NCBI GenBank assembly: GCA_946221025.1 | Contig: CAMIMS010000041.1 | Location: 1 to 15,716 of the forward strand | DNA: 15,716 bases | Direction of reading: 5' to 3' | Origin: an uncultured Pseudoclavibacter sp. | GTDB lineage: Bacteria; Actinomycetota; Actinomycetes; Actinomycetales; Microbacteriaceae | Part shown: positions 1 through 6,928 of the stretch, piece by piece | How the letters are laid out: each line of letters starts with the position of its first letter | How positions within the stretch are numbered: the first letter of the stretch is position 1 | Notes under the pieces: generated by a model | Told to the model about the DNA's origin: nothing | The model's database searches: none | Seen by the model: the letters and a program-made list of their open reading frames with translations, nothing else | Made by a program: the position numbers and the translations under genes

Positions 1-1
1 G

Positions 2-712
2 CCAAAGCTCAACGCCATGTCGGTGTGGTCATTCATCACATCGTTTCTCGGCGTTTCCATCGTGGGTCTCATCCTCGGCATTGTTTCGCTCGGCCAAGTG
101 AAGAACCGAGGTGAGCGCGGAAAGGGATTTTCGATCGCCGGCATTGTGCTCGGTGCGATCGGTTCGCTCGGGTGGATCGCGTTCTGGGTGATCTTCGCAA
201 TGCTCGGCGGACTCATGTTCAATGCCGACGACCCGGAGCCGTCTGCCACATCCGACTCCTCCGTCGTCGCCGAGCCGTCTGAGAGCCCCACCGCCACATC
301 GAGCAGCAAGCCGTCCCCAACGCGCACGGCAACGGCGACGCCGTCCACGAAGCCCACGAGCTCGACGTCGCCGAAGCCATCCGCGAGCAAGGATCCCCTC
401 GACGGGACGGGCCTTGTCGAATACACCAAGGAGTTCTGTCGCGCGTTCGCGGTGATGATTCAGGAGGGTAGAAAGTTCGACGAGCAAAACAAAGGCAAGC
501 CGCTGAACTCACCGAAGGATTTGCCGCCGGAATTCCGCGCATCGGTGGTTCAGGTCTCCGACATTAAGTCACCGAACCAGCCGTTCTACCGCCAGTTCGC
601 AGATGTGCTGCTCGGCAATGTGAAAGTGTCGAAAGATGAGCTGAACGCGATGATCAAGGAGTTCAACCGGGTGGTCGTTCAGGATGCGCAGGTCTGCTCC
701 GCGATTCTGTAA
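2..712 (+). CDS. DUF4190-like two-helix membrane protein with Ser/Thr/Pro linker, 5' end outside window
   Basis: Function unknown. Counting from the first ATG in the window (position 17), the protein has a hydrophobic helix (residues 4-27), a short basic turn (KNRGERGKG, 29-37) and a second helix (38-66). This is the layout of the DUF4190 family. A Ser/Thr/Pro/Lys-rich linker (about 71-127) follows, then a soluble domain (128-231) with only two cysteines, Cys141 and Cys227, which could form a disulfide if the domain is extracytoplasmic. The frame stays open to the window edge, and the residues just before the ATG (PKLNA) continue the usual DUF4190 approach to helix 1, so Met17 is probably internal and the gene is cut by the window. 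The linker resembles wall- or membrane-spanning linkers of actinobacterial surface proteins. The C-terminal domain is not recognised. Confidence 0.75.
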   Translation, partial: PKLNAMSVWSFITSFLGVSIVGLILGIVSLGQVKNRGERGKGFSIAGIVLGAIGSLGWIAFWVIFAMLGGLMFNADDPEPSATSDSSVVAEPSESPTATSSSKPSPTRTATATPSTKPTSSTSPKPSASKDPLDGTGLVEYTKEFCRAFAVMIQEGRKFDEQNKGKPLNSPKDLPPEFRASVVQVSDIKSPNQPFYRQFADVLLGNVKVSKDELNAMIKEFNRVVVQDAQVCSAIL

Positions 713-808
713 CCCGAACGCTGGGTCGTCGATGGAGGGATGGGGGTGCGCGGAGCCTCTGCGAGCATCGGGGCCCACGCGCACGCGGGTTCTCGCCCAC
801 CTTCAATA

Positions 809-845
809 CGCAAGAAAACCCCGCCAAAGCGGGGTCTTTCTTGCG
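809..845. terminator. Bidirectional intrinsic terminator shared by the DUF4190 gene and the tRNA pair
   Basis: The core stem is ACCCCGC (818-824) with GCGGGGT (829-835) around a CAAA loop. It is flanked by complementary A-rich and T-rich arms (CGCAAGAAA and TTTCTTGCG). Read on the minus strand it gives GCGGGG followed by TTTTCTT. Read on the plus strand it gives GCGGGG followed by TCTTTCTT. It begins immediately after the 3' end of tRNA-Met and lies 96 bp past the stop of the upstream plus-strand gene, so it can serve both convergent units. Confidence 0.9.
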
Positions 846-919
846 TAGCTGAGGCGGGACTCGAACCCGCGACCTCACGATTATGAGTCGTGCGCTCTCA
901 CCAACTGAGCTACTCAGCC
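846..919 (-). tRNA. tRNA-Met (anticodon CAT)
   Basis: The 74-nt cloverleaf on the minus strand has acceptor GGCTGAG/CTCAGCT (1-72 is a G-U pair) and discriminator A. The D arm is TAGCTCAGTTGGTGAGAGC, the anticodon stem is CACGA/TCGTG with loop CTCATAA, and the T arm is GCGGG TTCGAGT CCCGC. The anticodon is CAT. It lacks the three consecutive G-C pairs in the anticodon stem that mark initiator tRNA, so it reads as elongator Met; a lysidine-type tRNA-Ile cannot be excluded by sequence alone. No CCA is encoded. It is probably cotranscribed with tRNA-Thr, 31 nt upstream. Confidence 0.95.
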
Positions 920-950
920 GCGATCTCCGAGGCTTGCGCACCGAAGTCGG

Positions 951-1022
<72 letters not shown>

Positions 1023-1056
1023 GTGCGCCATCACGCTTGCGCGCGGGCACCGGAAG

Positions 1057-1062
1057 AGAATA
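1057..1062 (-). promoter_or_regulatory. Candidate -10 box for the Thr/Met tRNA unit
   Basis: TATTCT on the minus strand fits the actinobacterial TAnnnT -10 consensus and would start transcription about 28 nt before tRNA-Thr. I see no convincing -35. A weak hairpin (CACCT 1064-1068 with AGGTG 1075-1079) just upstream, followed by TATTCTCTT, could instead be a terminator of the M23 gene. Confidence 0.4.
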
Positions 1063-1095
1063 GCACCTCCGAGAAGGTGGCGCGTACCTCTCCTC

Positions 1096-2610
1096 CTAGG
1101 CCGAGAGTGCCGAAGTCGGCATCTCGACGACAGTGTTGGAGTTGTTGTGCGACGTGATGAATTCGAGCGGGTCGACGCGGTTGTCCTGCGTGCCAACGCG
1201 AACCTCGAGGTGAAGGTGAGGCCCACTGGAAACGCCGGTGTTGCCGACCTTTCCAACGGTGTCACCAACGCCGACCTCATCACCCTCGGCAACCGGCACC
1301 GAGCCGGGCTCGAGGTGCGCGTAGACACTGAAGACGCTTTCACCGTCGATAACGTGCTCGACGATGACGTGCACACCGAGCGCGTGACCTGATCCCTTGT
1401 CGACGAACACGACTCGGCCGCCGGCGATCGACCCGACCGGCACGCCCGAACCCGGCGTGAGGTCGATGCCGTAGTGCATCCGCTCGCCACCGAGGACGGG
1501 GTGGAGGCGCATGCCGAAGAAGTCGGTGATGGGCGCGCCCGACGGGAACGGGAACTGCACCGTTCCCGAGAGGTCGTTCGCGTAGGTGTTCTTCGGGTCG
1601 GTGATCGGCATGCCGGCCAGATTCGCGACCGTGGCGCTACCGAGGTGACCAATCTTCACCGTGTCGGTGCGGTTCACCTTCGGTGCGGAGGCCGAACCAC
1701 TCACGGTGAACACGTTCGTGGCCTCGGCGCCACCGGCGATCGAGTCGGCACTCGCGACGGGAGCCTGCGTGGTGAGCGCAATCGCCCCACCCGCGGCCGC
1801 GACACCCAGGCACGCCGCGCCAGCACCGATGCGAACACCGCGTGACGACATCATCGCGACGGCACCCTTTGACGGGGTCGGCGCCTCGGAGGGCACAAAG
1901 CGTGAGGTGGAGATGGCCTGAACCGAAGCGGTCGTCTTCTTCGCGGCCTCCTCGGCCTCGCGACGCTGACGACGCGTCACATAGACCGGCTCCTGCGTGG
2001 TGAAGGACGCCTTCTCTTCGAGGTAGGCCGCCTTCTCCTCAAGCCGCATGGCGGCGCGACGCGCACGTCGGGTCTCGTAGACCGGCTCCTGCACCTCGTA
2101 CACCGGCGCTTCGTAAGCCGACTCGGACACCTCATACGCGGGTTCGGCGATCTCGTAAAGCGGCTCTGAATCCTCGTAGGCGGTTTCGTCAAGGTCGTAA
2201 GACGATCCCGAACGCTCGTAAGACGATTCCGATACCCCGTAAGCAGCTTCGGCAACGTCGTAGACCGGCCCCGGAACGTCGTACGTGGCTTCTTCGAAGT
2301 CGTAAACCGGCAGCTCGTAAGTCGAGTCAGTCGTTTCGTACGCGGGCGCGTCGTAGGCCGACTCCTGCATGTCGTAGAGCGGCGTCTCGGAGACCGACTC
2401 CGAACGCGACAAGAACGACTGCTCCATCGCCGCGCGACGCTCACGACGAGTGGCGTACACAGGCTCAGAAGCGCTGAGCGTTTCCGTAACGGGAGTAGCC
2501 TCGGCGTTAAGGGCATCCAGCGCTTCGCGCTCGGCCCGCTCTGCCTGACGCTCGGCTTCGCGAAGTGCGCGTCGGGTGAGCGGCTGCTCGTGCAGTGCCT
2601 CAACGGTCAT
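1096..2610 (-). CDS. Membrane-anchored M23-family cell-wall peptidase with tyrosine-heptad cytoplasmic tail
   Basis: Predicted zinc endopeptidase acting on peptidoglycan cross-bridges outside the membrane. Counting from the ATG at 2610 (504 residues), residues 1-250 are a long tail with four TRRxxR-type basic patches (near 12, 54, 180 and 212). Between patches two and three lie 16 regularly spaced tyrosines (79-178). One hydrophobic helix follows (about 259-281), with ASA-DS after it, either a membrane anchor or a cleavable signal. The C-terminal LytM/M23 domain spans about 358-485. It has His369, His379 with Asp383 (HYGIDL) and the HLHLEV motif (His465, His467), so it looks catalytically intact. 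I prefer ATG 2610 over GTG 2616: the GAGGAG at 2621-2626 is 10 nt from the ATG but only 4 nt from the GTG. Its own promoter lies upstream at 2653-2682. Confidence 0.9.
   Translation of the reverse strand: MTVEALHEQPLTRRALREAERQAERAEREALDALNAEATPVTETLSASEPVYATRRERRAAMEQSFLSRSESVSETPLYDMQESAYDAPAYETTDSTYELPVYDFEEATYDVPGPVYDVAEAAYGVSESSYERSGSSYDLDETAYEDSEPLYEIAEPAYEVSESAYEAPVYEVQEPVYETRRARRAAMRLEEKAAYLEEKASFTTQEPVYVTRRQRREAEEAAKKTTASVQAISTSRFVPSEAPTPSKGAVAMMSSRGVRIGAGAACLGVAAAGGAIALTTQAPVASADSIAGGAEATNVFTVSGSASAPKVNRTDTVKIGHLGSATVANLAGMPITDPKNTYANDLSGTVQFPFPSGAPITDFFGMRLHPVLGGERMHYGIDLTPGSGVPVGSIAGGRVVFVDKGSGHALGVHVIVEHVIDGESVFSVYAHLEPGSVPVAEGDEVGVGDTVGKVGNTGVSSGPHLHLEVRVGTQDNRVDPLEFITSHNNSNTVVEMPTSALSA
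2077..2376 (-). repeat. In-frame 21-bp (heptad) repeat array encoding Y-[DE]-x-x-[ED]-x-x units
   Basis: Within the M23 gene, 16 tyrosine codons recur with spacings of 7,5,7,5,7,7,7,7,7,7,7,7,7,5,7 codons. Full units read like YDVAEAA, YEVSESA and YEIAEPA. Three shortened five-residue units are YDAPA, YELPV and YEAPV. Units start with TAC GA[C/G] in nearly every case, but the following codons have diverged, so the array looks old and under selection at the protein level rather than a recent slippage expansion. Confidence 0.9.
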
Positions 2611-2652
2611 GCGCACGCATCTCCTCGACGGTTTCTCTATCGGACAGCGTCG

Positions 2653-2693
2653 ATTGTAACGACAAGGTCACGAAACAATCAAGATGCGGTTAC
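2653..2693 (-). promoter_or_regulatory. Sigma70-type promoter of the M23 gene with three phased GTNAC half-sites
   Basis: On the minus strand a -35 TTGATT (2682-2677) and a -10 TACAAT (2658-2653) are separated by 18 nt, giving a start near 2646 and a leader of about 36 nt. Three same-orientation GTNAC pentamers lie at 2693-2689 (GTAAC), 2671-2667 (GTGAC) and 2660-2656 (GTTAC). Their first bases are 22 and 11 bp apart, so all sit on one helix face. One is upstream of the -35, one is in the spacer, and one overlaps the -10. Direct GTNAC repeats of this kind are known for the response regulator MtrA of actinobacteria; assigning MtrA here is inference. Confidence 0.55.
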
Positions 2694-2768
2694 TGGGGCT
2701 GACTTTCTCAGGAATACACGGTTCACTCGTTCGTTAGGGCCACTTCCCTGTCCCACTTCACCTCTGTG

Positions 2769-3614
2769 TCAGAGGTACGCCTCATCCGAAGAGGCACCGC
2801 TGTGCATCACCCCCGCGAGTTCAACGAAGAACTCGGGATGCGCAGCGATCGTCATGGCGCTCCCCTCGCGGCTCCCATCCGCGCCGCCAACGCGCGCCCC
2901 CGCCTCCCGGGCAATGAGTGCGCCAGCGGCGTGATCCCACGGATGCAGGCCCGATTCGAAATACCCATCCAGACGTCCCGCCGCAACGAAGCACAGATCG
3001 AGTGATGCCGCGCCGAGGCGCCGAAGATCCCGCATCCGCCCGGCCATCGATGCCCAGCGACGAGCCTGCTTGTCACGGCGCGATGCGTCGTACGAGAAAC
3101 CCGTGGCGACAAGCGCCTCGGCCATGCTCCCGGGCACGCGGCAGGCGATCGGCGCGTCGTTCAAGAAGGCGCCCTCATCGCGTGCGGCGGTGAACACTTC
3201 GCCGGTCACCGGGTTCGCGACGGCGCCCGCGAGCGTCTCGAACGAGGCGGGCTCTGCGGTCGGGTCGCCGATCACAGCGGCAACGCTCACCGCATAGTGC
3301 GGGATGCCATAGAGGTAGTTGACCGTTCCGTCGATCGGGTCGACCACCCATGTGATGCCGCTTTGGGTATCGACGCGCGCACCCTCCTCCCCGTAGTACC
3401 CATCGTCTGGGCGTTCAGCGGCGATCGCCTCGCGCGCGAATTGCTCGGCGGCCTGGTCGGCCGCGGTGACCACATCGGTGATGCTCGACTTCGTCGCCGC
3501 GACCTCAACCCCGTCCGCGCGCATCCGAGCGACCCGCTCGCCCGCCTCGACCGCGACGCGTCGCGCGAGCGACAGAAGTTCAACAGGGGAAGGATGCGAT
3601 GAAGTGCCAGTCAT
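2769..3614 (-). CDS. Inositol monophosphatase family protein
   Basis: A 281-residue Mg2+-dependent phosphatase of the IMPase/SuhB/CysQ superfamily, cytoplasmic. Motifs are in the expected order: KSSITDVVTAAD (42-53), the metal ligands at GEEG (75-78), the signature DPIDGT (92-97) with Asp92 and Asp95, and HPWDHAAG (224-231), whose Asp227 completes the metal site. Length is typical. The substrate may be myo-inositol 1-phosphate (needed for inositol lipids and, in some actinobacteria, mycothiol), histidinol phosphate, or 3'-phosphoadenosine 5'-phosphate; sequence alone does not decide. The ATG at 3614 has no Shine-Dalgarno but sits 6 nt after TAGCCT, suggesting a leaderless message. A 150-bp gap with its own promoter separates it from the M23 gene. 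Confidence 0.92.
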   Translation of the reverse strand: MTGTSSHPSPVELLSLARRVAVEAGERVARMRADGVEVAATKSSITDVVTAADQAAEQFAREAIAAERPDDGYYGEEGARVDTQSGITWVVDPIDGTVNYLYGIPHYAVSVAAVIGDPTAEPASFETLAGAVANPVTGEVFTAARDEGAFLNDAPIACRVPGSMAEALVATGFSYDASRRDKQARRWASMAGRMRDLRRLGAASLDLCFVAAGRLDGYFESGLHPWDHAAGALIAREAGARVGGADGSREGSAMTIAAHPEFFVELAGVMHSGASSDEAYL

Positions 3615-3620
3615 GGGCGG

Positions 3621-3626
3621 AGGCTA
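3621..3626 (-). promoter_or_regulatory. Candidate -10 box giving a leaderless IMPase mRNA
   Basis: TAGCCT on the minus strand matches TAnnnT and ends 6 nt before the ATG at 3614, so transcription would begin at or next to the start codon. No purine-rich ribosome binding site is present there, which fits. No -35 is recognised. Confidence 0.35.
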
Positions 3627-3740
3627 ACACCGCAGATCGGCCCGAAATCGCTGGCCGTAACGGGCTTGCATATCGCTCACTCCTGCCAGCAGGACGCGGT
3701 ACGGATGCGGTTCTGGTTCGCGCGGGGTGTGTGCCGCGTG

Positions 3741-3746
3741 TATCCT
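3741..3746 (+). promoter_or_regulatory. Candidate -10 box of tRNA-Tyr
   Basis: TATCCT matches TAnnnT and would start transcription about 18 nt before tRNA-Tyr. A clear -35 is not visible in the GC-rich sequence upstream. The region 3627-3740 between the divergent IMPase gene and this box shows nothing else I can name. Confidence 0.4.
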
Positions 3747-3770
3747 GGCCGCTGCGCTTCTCGCGCGAAG

Positions 3771-3852
3771 GGCGAGTTACCCTAGCGGCCAAAGGGATCT
3801 GACTGTAAATCAGACGGCATTGCCTTCGGGGGTTCGAATCCCTCACTCGCCA
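3771..3852 (+). tRNA. tRNA-Tyr (anticodon GTA)
   Basis: A class II cloverleaf of 82 nt with acceptor GGCGAGT/ACTCGCC and discriminator A. The short D stem is CCC/GGG, the anticodon stem-loop is CTGA CTGTAAA TCAG, a long variable arm starts at ATTGCC, and the T loop is TTCGAAT. The anticodon is GTA. The 3' CCA is encoded (3853-3855), unlike in the Thr and Met genes of this window. It stands alone between the IMPase gene and the amidase gene, with no integrase or duplicated 3' end nearby. Confidence 0.96.
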
Positions 3853-4006
3853 CCACGTTCCTGTAAGAAGCGGTCCGCGCGGCTCTCTCTTCGCCGGCGT
3901 CGCGCCTCTTCGCGCGTCGGCAGTAGGCGCCCCGGCTCGGATCCCCGAGGGGAGCCGCATCCCGTCGCACGGCACCAAACCGCGCTCCCCCGTTCGCACC
4001 GAAACG

Positions 4007-4049
4007 CGAACGCGGAACCGCGACGCATTCGCGTGCGATTCCGCGTTCG
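4007..4049. terminator. Long hairpin between the convergent tRNA-Tyr and amidase genes
   Basis: A perfect 11-bp outer stem, CGAACGCGGAA (4007-4017) with TTCCGCGTTCG (4039-4049), encloses a second 7-bp stem (4019-4026 with 4031-4037, one bulged G at 4022) capped by ATTC. It starts 23 nt past the stop of the minus-strand amidase gene and lies 155 nt past tRNA-Tyr. It is symmetric, so it can act on both strands. There is no proper T tract on either side, so it may be a rho-assisted or 3'-protective structure. Confidence 0.55.
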
Positions 4050-4071
4050 ATGGAGTGGAGTCCGGGCCCGG

Positions 4072-5613
4072 TTACTCCATCCCGAGCATCTTGAGCGAGC
4101 TCTGAATGACCGCCGCGTCGATCTCATCCAGCGGCACTCCCTGCTGCCGAAGCGCGTCAACGCCAGCGCTCGGCTCGGTGAGGGGCTCCACGCCCGTGTC
4201 GGGGTCGGGAATGTCGGGGCGCTGCCCCTGCCACTGGCCCACATCGGGCGCCTGTCGGTGCCAGTCGGTGGCCTCCTGGAGCTGCTCGCCGAGGGTGAGC
4301 AGCCGCGCATCCGTTCCCGGCACGCCCGCCAGCTGCAGCCCGACCGGCATGCGCTCCTCGTCGAATCCCATCGGGAGGGAGATCGCCGGGAAGCCCACCG
4401 CGTTCCACGCCGCCGTGTAGTTCGTCTGGTTCGGAACGTTGCCGCCGTTCGCAAAATACGGCAGCGCACCCGTCGGCCACGACGGGGTCGCGACCGCGTC
4501 GAAGGAGGAGAACCGCTCGGTGAGGATGCGGCGAAGCTCCGCCTGGCGGGTTCGCATGGTGTCGTAGACCTGCGGCTGAATGAGCGCACCGAGCGCCGCG
4601 AGGCGGCGGAATGAGCGACCGTAATCGTTCCAGCGGCGAACCAGGGTCTCGCGGTGGGTGAGGAACACCTCGTGCACCATGATCATCAGCGTCAGCCGAA
4701 TCTGCTCATCGAACTCGGGCATCGCCACCTCAACGAGTTCGTAGCCCGCATCCGCGAGCACACGAAGCGACTCATCGAGCCGAGCGCGCGTTTCGGCGCT
4801 CACGCCGCGCGCCTCGCCTATGACGCTGTCATCAGGCACAGCAATGCGCCCCGTCGACTGCGTCTGCTTGGCGCTCAAGCCCGGGAGCATCGCGTCCATC
4901 AGCACCCGGCAATCGCGAGCGCTTCGCGCGATCGGACCGATGATGTCGAGCGACGGCGCCGCCGGCATGCATCCGTTCGTCGAAACGAGACCGAAGGTCG
5001 TCTTCAGCCCCGTCACGCCGCACAGCGCCGCCGGGAGGCGAACCGAACCCGCGGTGTCGGTACCGAGTCCGCCCGTGAACATCTGGGACGCGACACCGAT
5101 ACCGGTGCCAGAACTCGAGCCGCCCGGCCACCGCTCCGGGTCCCACGGGTTGTGGGGCGGCGGGAACGGGCGCGAGGGGTCGGGGCGACCCATGGCGTGC
5201 TCGACCATCGTCGTGTGCCCGAGCATGACGCCCCCGGCGGCCCGAAGCGCCGCCACCGAATCGGCGTCCCGACCGGCGTACCAGTTCGGGTCGTGCACGA
5301 GGCTCTGCCCGGTCGCGACCTGCTCGACGGTGGCGAGGTTGCACTTGATGCCGAGCGGCACCCCGGTGAGCGGCGCGATGGTGTCACCGGATGCGATCAT
5401 CCGGTCGGCTTCTCGGGCCGCTTCCAGCGCCTGTTCGTCGAAGCGGTGGATGAAGGTGCCGAGCACCCCATCCACCTGCTCGGCGAGGGCGAGCGACTGC
5501 TTGACGGCTTCCTCCGCGCTCAATTGGCGGGAGTGAATCGCGTCGCGCAGTTCGACGAGGTCTTGCGCGTCGTGCCCGTTCACGCCCGAGGGGGCGCCCT
5601 GCGGCTGTGTCAT
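4072..5613 (-). CDS. Amidase-signature family amidase
   Basis: A 513-residue serine amidase that would hydrolyse an amide bond with release of ammonia or an amine. The amidase-signature triad is visible: Lys90 in GVPLGIK, the cis-Ser in GGSSSGTG (164-171, Ser167) and the nucleophile Ser190 in GTDTAGSVRLP. The conserved PMGFDEERMPVGLQLAG stretch near the C-terminus is present. The start is fixed by context: ATG at 5613 overlaps the TGA of the M20 gene as ATGA and has GGAG five nt upstream. The frame extends open beyond this start, but that part is the antisense-like shadow of the M20 gene. It is the last gene of the four-gene cluster and probably translationally coupled to the M20 hydrolase. 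The substrate is unknown; GatA is unlikely because no gatB or gatC is adjacent. Confidence 0.93.
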   Translation of the reverse strand: MTQPQGAPSGVNGHDAQDLVELRDAIHSRQLSAEEAVKQSLALAEQVDGVLGTFIHRFDEQALEAAREADRMIASGDTIAPLTGVPLGIKCNLATVEQVATGQSLVHDPNWYAGRDADSVAALRAAGGVMLGHTTMVEHAMGRPDPSRPFPPPHNPWDPERWPGGSSSGTGIGVASQMFTGGLGTDTAGSVRLPAALCGVTGLKTTFGLVSTNGCMPAAPSLDIIGPIARSARDCRVLMDAMLPGLSAKQTQSTGRIAVPDDSVIGEARGVSAETRARLDESLRVLADAGYELVEVAMPEFDEQIRLTLMIMVHEVFLTHRETLVRRWNDYGRSFRRLAALGALIQPQVYDTMRTRQAELRRILTERFSSFDAVATPSWPTGALPYFANGGNVPNQTNYTAAWNAVGFPAISLPMGFDEERMPVGLQLAGVPGTDARLLTLGEQLQEATDWHRQAPDVGQWQGQRPDIPDPDTGVEPLTEPSAGVDALRQQGVPLDEIDAAVIQSSLKMLGME

Positions 5614-6797
5614 GCGTTCTCCAGGCGGTTCCACGCGAGGGCCGCGAGCGCAGCTGCGTGATCGCCGAGCACACCGTCGTCGAAGACGACCTCGGCCGAG
5701 TGGTTGTAGGCGACCTTGGTGAGGTCGGCGTCGCGCGGCGAGCACTGCAGCAGGAAGAACGCGCCGGGCACTTCCTGCAGCACGAACGAGAAGTCCTCCG
5801 AGCCCATGAACGGCACCGGCATGCGCATCGCGCGCTCCTCCCCGAAGAGCGAACCGAGCGTGTCGAACACTCGCTCCGTCTCGGTCTCGTCGTTGAGGGT
5901 CGGCGGGAACTGCACGACGTAGTTCACCTCGGCGGTGGCACCGTGCGCCTCGGCGATGCCCTCGGCCAGGCGCTTGGTCTTCTCCTGCATGGCGGCGACC
6001 GATTCGCGCGAGAGAGTGCGAAGCGTCGCGCGGAGCACAGCGGTGTCGGGAATGACGTTGAACGCCTTGCTCGCCTCGAGCTGGGTAACGGTGAGCACCA
6101 CCGGGTCGAACACGTTGAACTGGCGCGTGACCATGGTCTGCAGCGCCGTGACAATCTCGGCGGCAACCGGCACCGGGTCGACCGACATCCACGGGCTCGA
6201 ACCGTGACCGCCGCGACCGCGAACGGTGATCTCGATCATGTCGGCACCGGCCATGATGGCGCCCGGGCGGGCGGCAAAGGTGCCGAAGGGTCCGGGCACG
6301 ACGTGAATGCCGTAGGCACCGATCGGGCGCTCGCCGGCAGCGTCGAGCACGCCCTCCTTGATCATCACCTCGGCACCACCGGCGCCCTCTTCGCCGGGCT
6401 GGAACATGAAGATGACATTGCCCTGCAGCTCGTCGCGGTGCGCGGCGAGCAGCTTCGCGGCACCCACGAGGCCCGAGGTGTGCAGGTCGTGACCGCAGGC
6501 GTGCATGCGTCCGTTGGTGGATGCGTAGTCGAGGCCCGTGTTCTCTTCCACCGGCAGGCCGTCCATGTCGCCTCGGAGCAGGACCGTCTTGCCGGGCTTT
6601 CCGCCGCGCAGCACCGCGACGATGGAGGTGGTCTCCTTGCCGAGCGTGATTTCGAGACCGAGACCCTCGAGCTCCTTCAGCACACGCTGCTGGGTCTGCG
6701 GGTTGTCGAGTCCGAGTTCGGGAATCTGGTGCAGCTCGCGGCGCAGCTCGACGAGCTCAGGAAGCAGGGCGGCGCCTTCGGCGACGAAATCCACCAT
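5610..6797 (-). CDS. M20D-family amidohydrolase (hippurate hydrolase / N-acyl amino acid hydrolase type)
   Basis: A 395-residue metallohydrolase of the peptidase M20D group, which cleaves N-acylated or N-aroylated amino acids (hippurate, N-acetyl amino acids, auxin conjugates). The bimetal ligands are in family positions: Cys101 and His103 in ACGHD, Glu136-Glu137 in GEEG, His165 in GIHV, and His366 in YNHSAEVVFDD. The dimerisation domain begins near 186 and contains GRGGHGSSP (194-202). The ATG at 6797 has AAGGAG 7 nt upstream. The 137-bp gap to the upstream amidohydrolase gene carries a hairpin and a palindrome, whereas the downstream amidase gene overlaps by 4 nt. The exact substrate is not deducible. 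Confidence 0.94.
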   Translation of the reverse strand: MVDFVAEGAALLPELVELRRELHQIPELGLDNPQTQQRVLKELEGLGLEITLGKETTSIVAVLRGGKPGKTVLLRGDMDGLPVEENTGLDYASTNGRMHACGHDLHTSGLVGAAKLLAAHRDELQGNVIFMFQPGEEGAGGAEVMIKEGVLDAAGERPIGAYGIHVVPGPFGTFAARPGAIMAGADMIEITVRGRGGHGSSPWMSVDPVPVAAEIVTALQTMVTRQFNVFDPVVLTVTQLEASKAFNVIPDTAVLRATLRTLSRESVAAMQEKTKRLAEGIAEAHGATAEVNYVVQFPPTLNDETETERVFDTLGSLFGEERAMRMPVPFMGSEDFSFVLQEVPGAFFLLQCSPRDADLTKVAYNHSAEVVFDDGVLGDHAAALAALAWNRLENA

Positions 6798-6870
6798 GGA
6801 TGTTCTCCTTCGTTGGCTGGGCGCCCGTGGAGGTTTGACGGGCGGTGTTCGGTGTTCGGATGGGATGCGC

Positions 6871-6886
6871 CGTTCGACGTCGAACG
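6871..6886. promoter_or_regulatory. Perfect 16-bp palindrome upstream of the M20 gene
   Basis: CGTTCGACGTCGAACG is a perfect palindrome in the 137-bp gap between the amidohydrolase and M20 genes, 74 bp before the M20 start. It could be an operator for a dimeric regulator, or a small stem on the readthrough transcript. It is not an actinobacterial LexA box, whose half-sites run in the opposite order. Confidence 0.4.
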
Positions 6887-6898
6887 GGGCAGATGCGA

Positions 6899-6928
6899 AT
6901 GGGGCCCTGCGACAGCGCAGAACCCCAT
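6899..6928 (-). terminator. Hairpin directly after the amidohydrolase gene
   Basis: On the minus-strand RNA, bases 6928-6916 pair with 6911-6899 as 13 consecutive pairs (ATGGGGTTCTGCG with CGCAGGGCCCCAT), two of them G-U, around a CTGT loop. It begins 6 nt past the amidohydrolase stop. The two G-U pairs become mismatches on the plus strand, so the structure is directional. No T tract follows, so it may only partly terminate or may protect the 3' end of the upstream message. Confidence 0.6.

Noticed and set aside
2077..2376. CRISPR-like or satellite DNA repeat
   Set aside because: The periodic signal is at the protein level: units are 21 or 15 bp, in frame throughout the M23 gene, with diverged codons and no spacer structure.
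3771..3855. tRNA-Tyr as an integration site of a mobile element
   Set aside because: No integrase, no repeat of the tRNA 3' end elsewhere in the window, and flanking genes are ordinary housekeeping or catabolic genes with uniform composition.
4072..5613. GatA subunit of the tRNA amidotransferase
   Set aside because: No gatB or gatC is adjacent. The gene sits at the end of a catabolic-looking cluster, and the protein lacks the usual GatA sequence context around its signature.
4072..6192. A single 706-residue frame covering the amidase and part of the M20 gene
   Set aside because: The first 193 residues are an Arg/Gly/His-rich out-of-frame reading of the M20 gene. The real amidase begins at the ATGA overlap (5613) with its own GGAG site.
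6871..6886. LexA (SOS) box
   Set aside because: Actinobacterial LexA sites read TCGAAC-N4-GTTCGA. Here the half-sites are in reverse order (GTTCGA then TCGAAC with two bases between), and no SOS gene follows.
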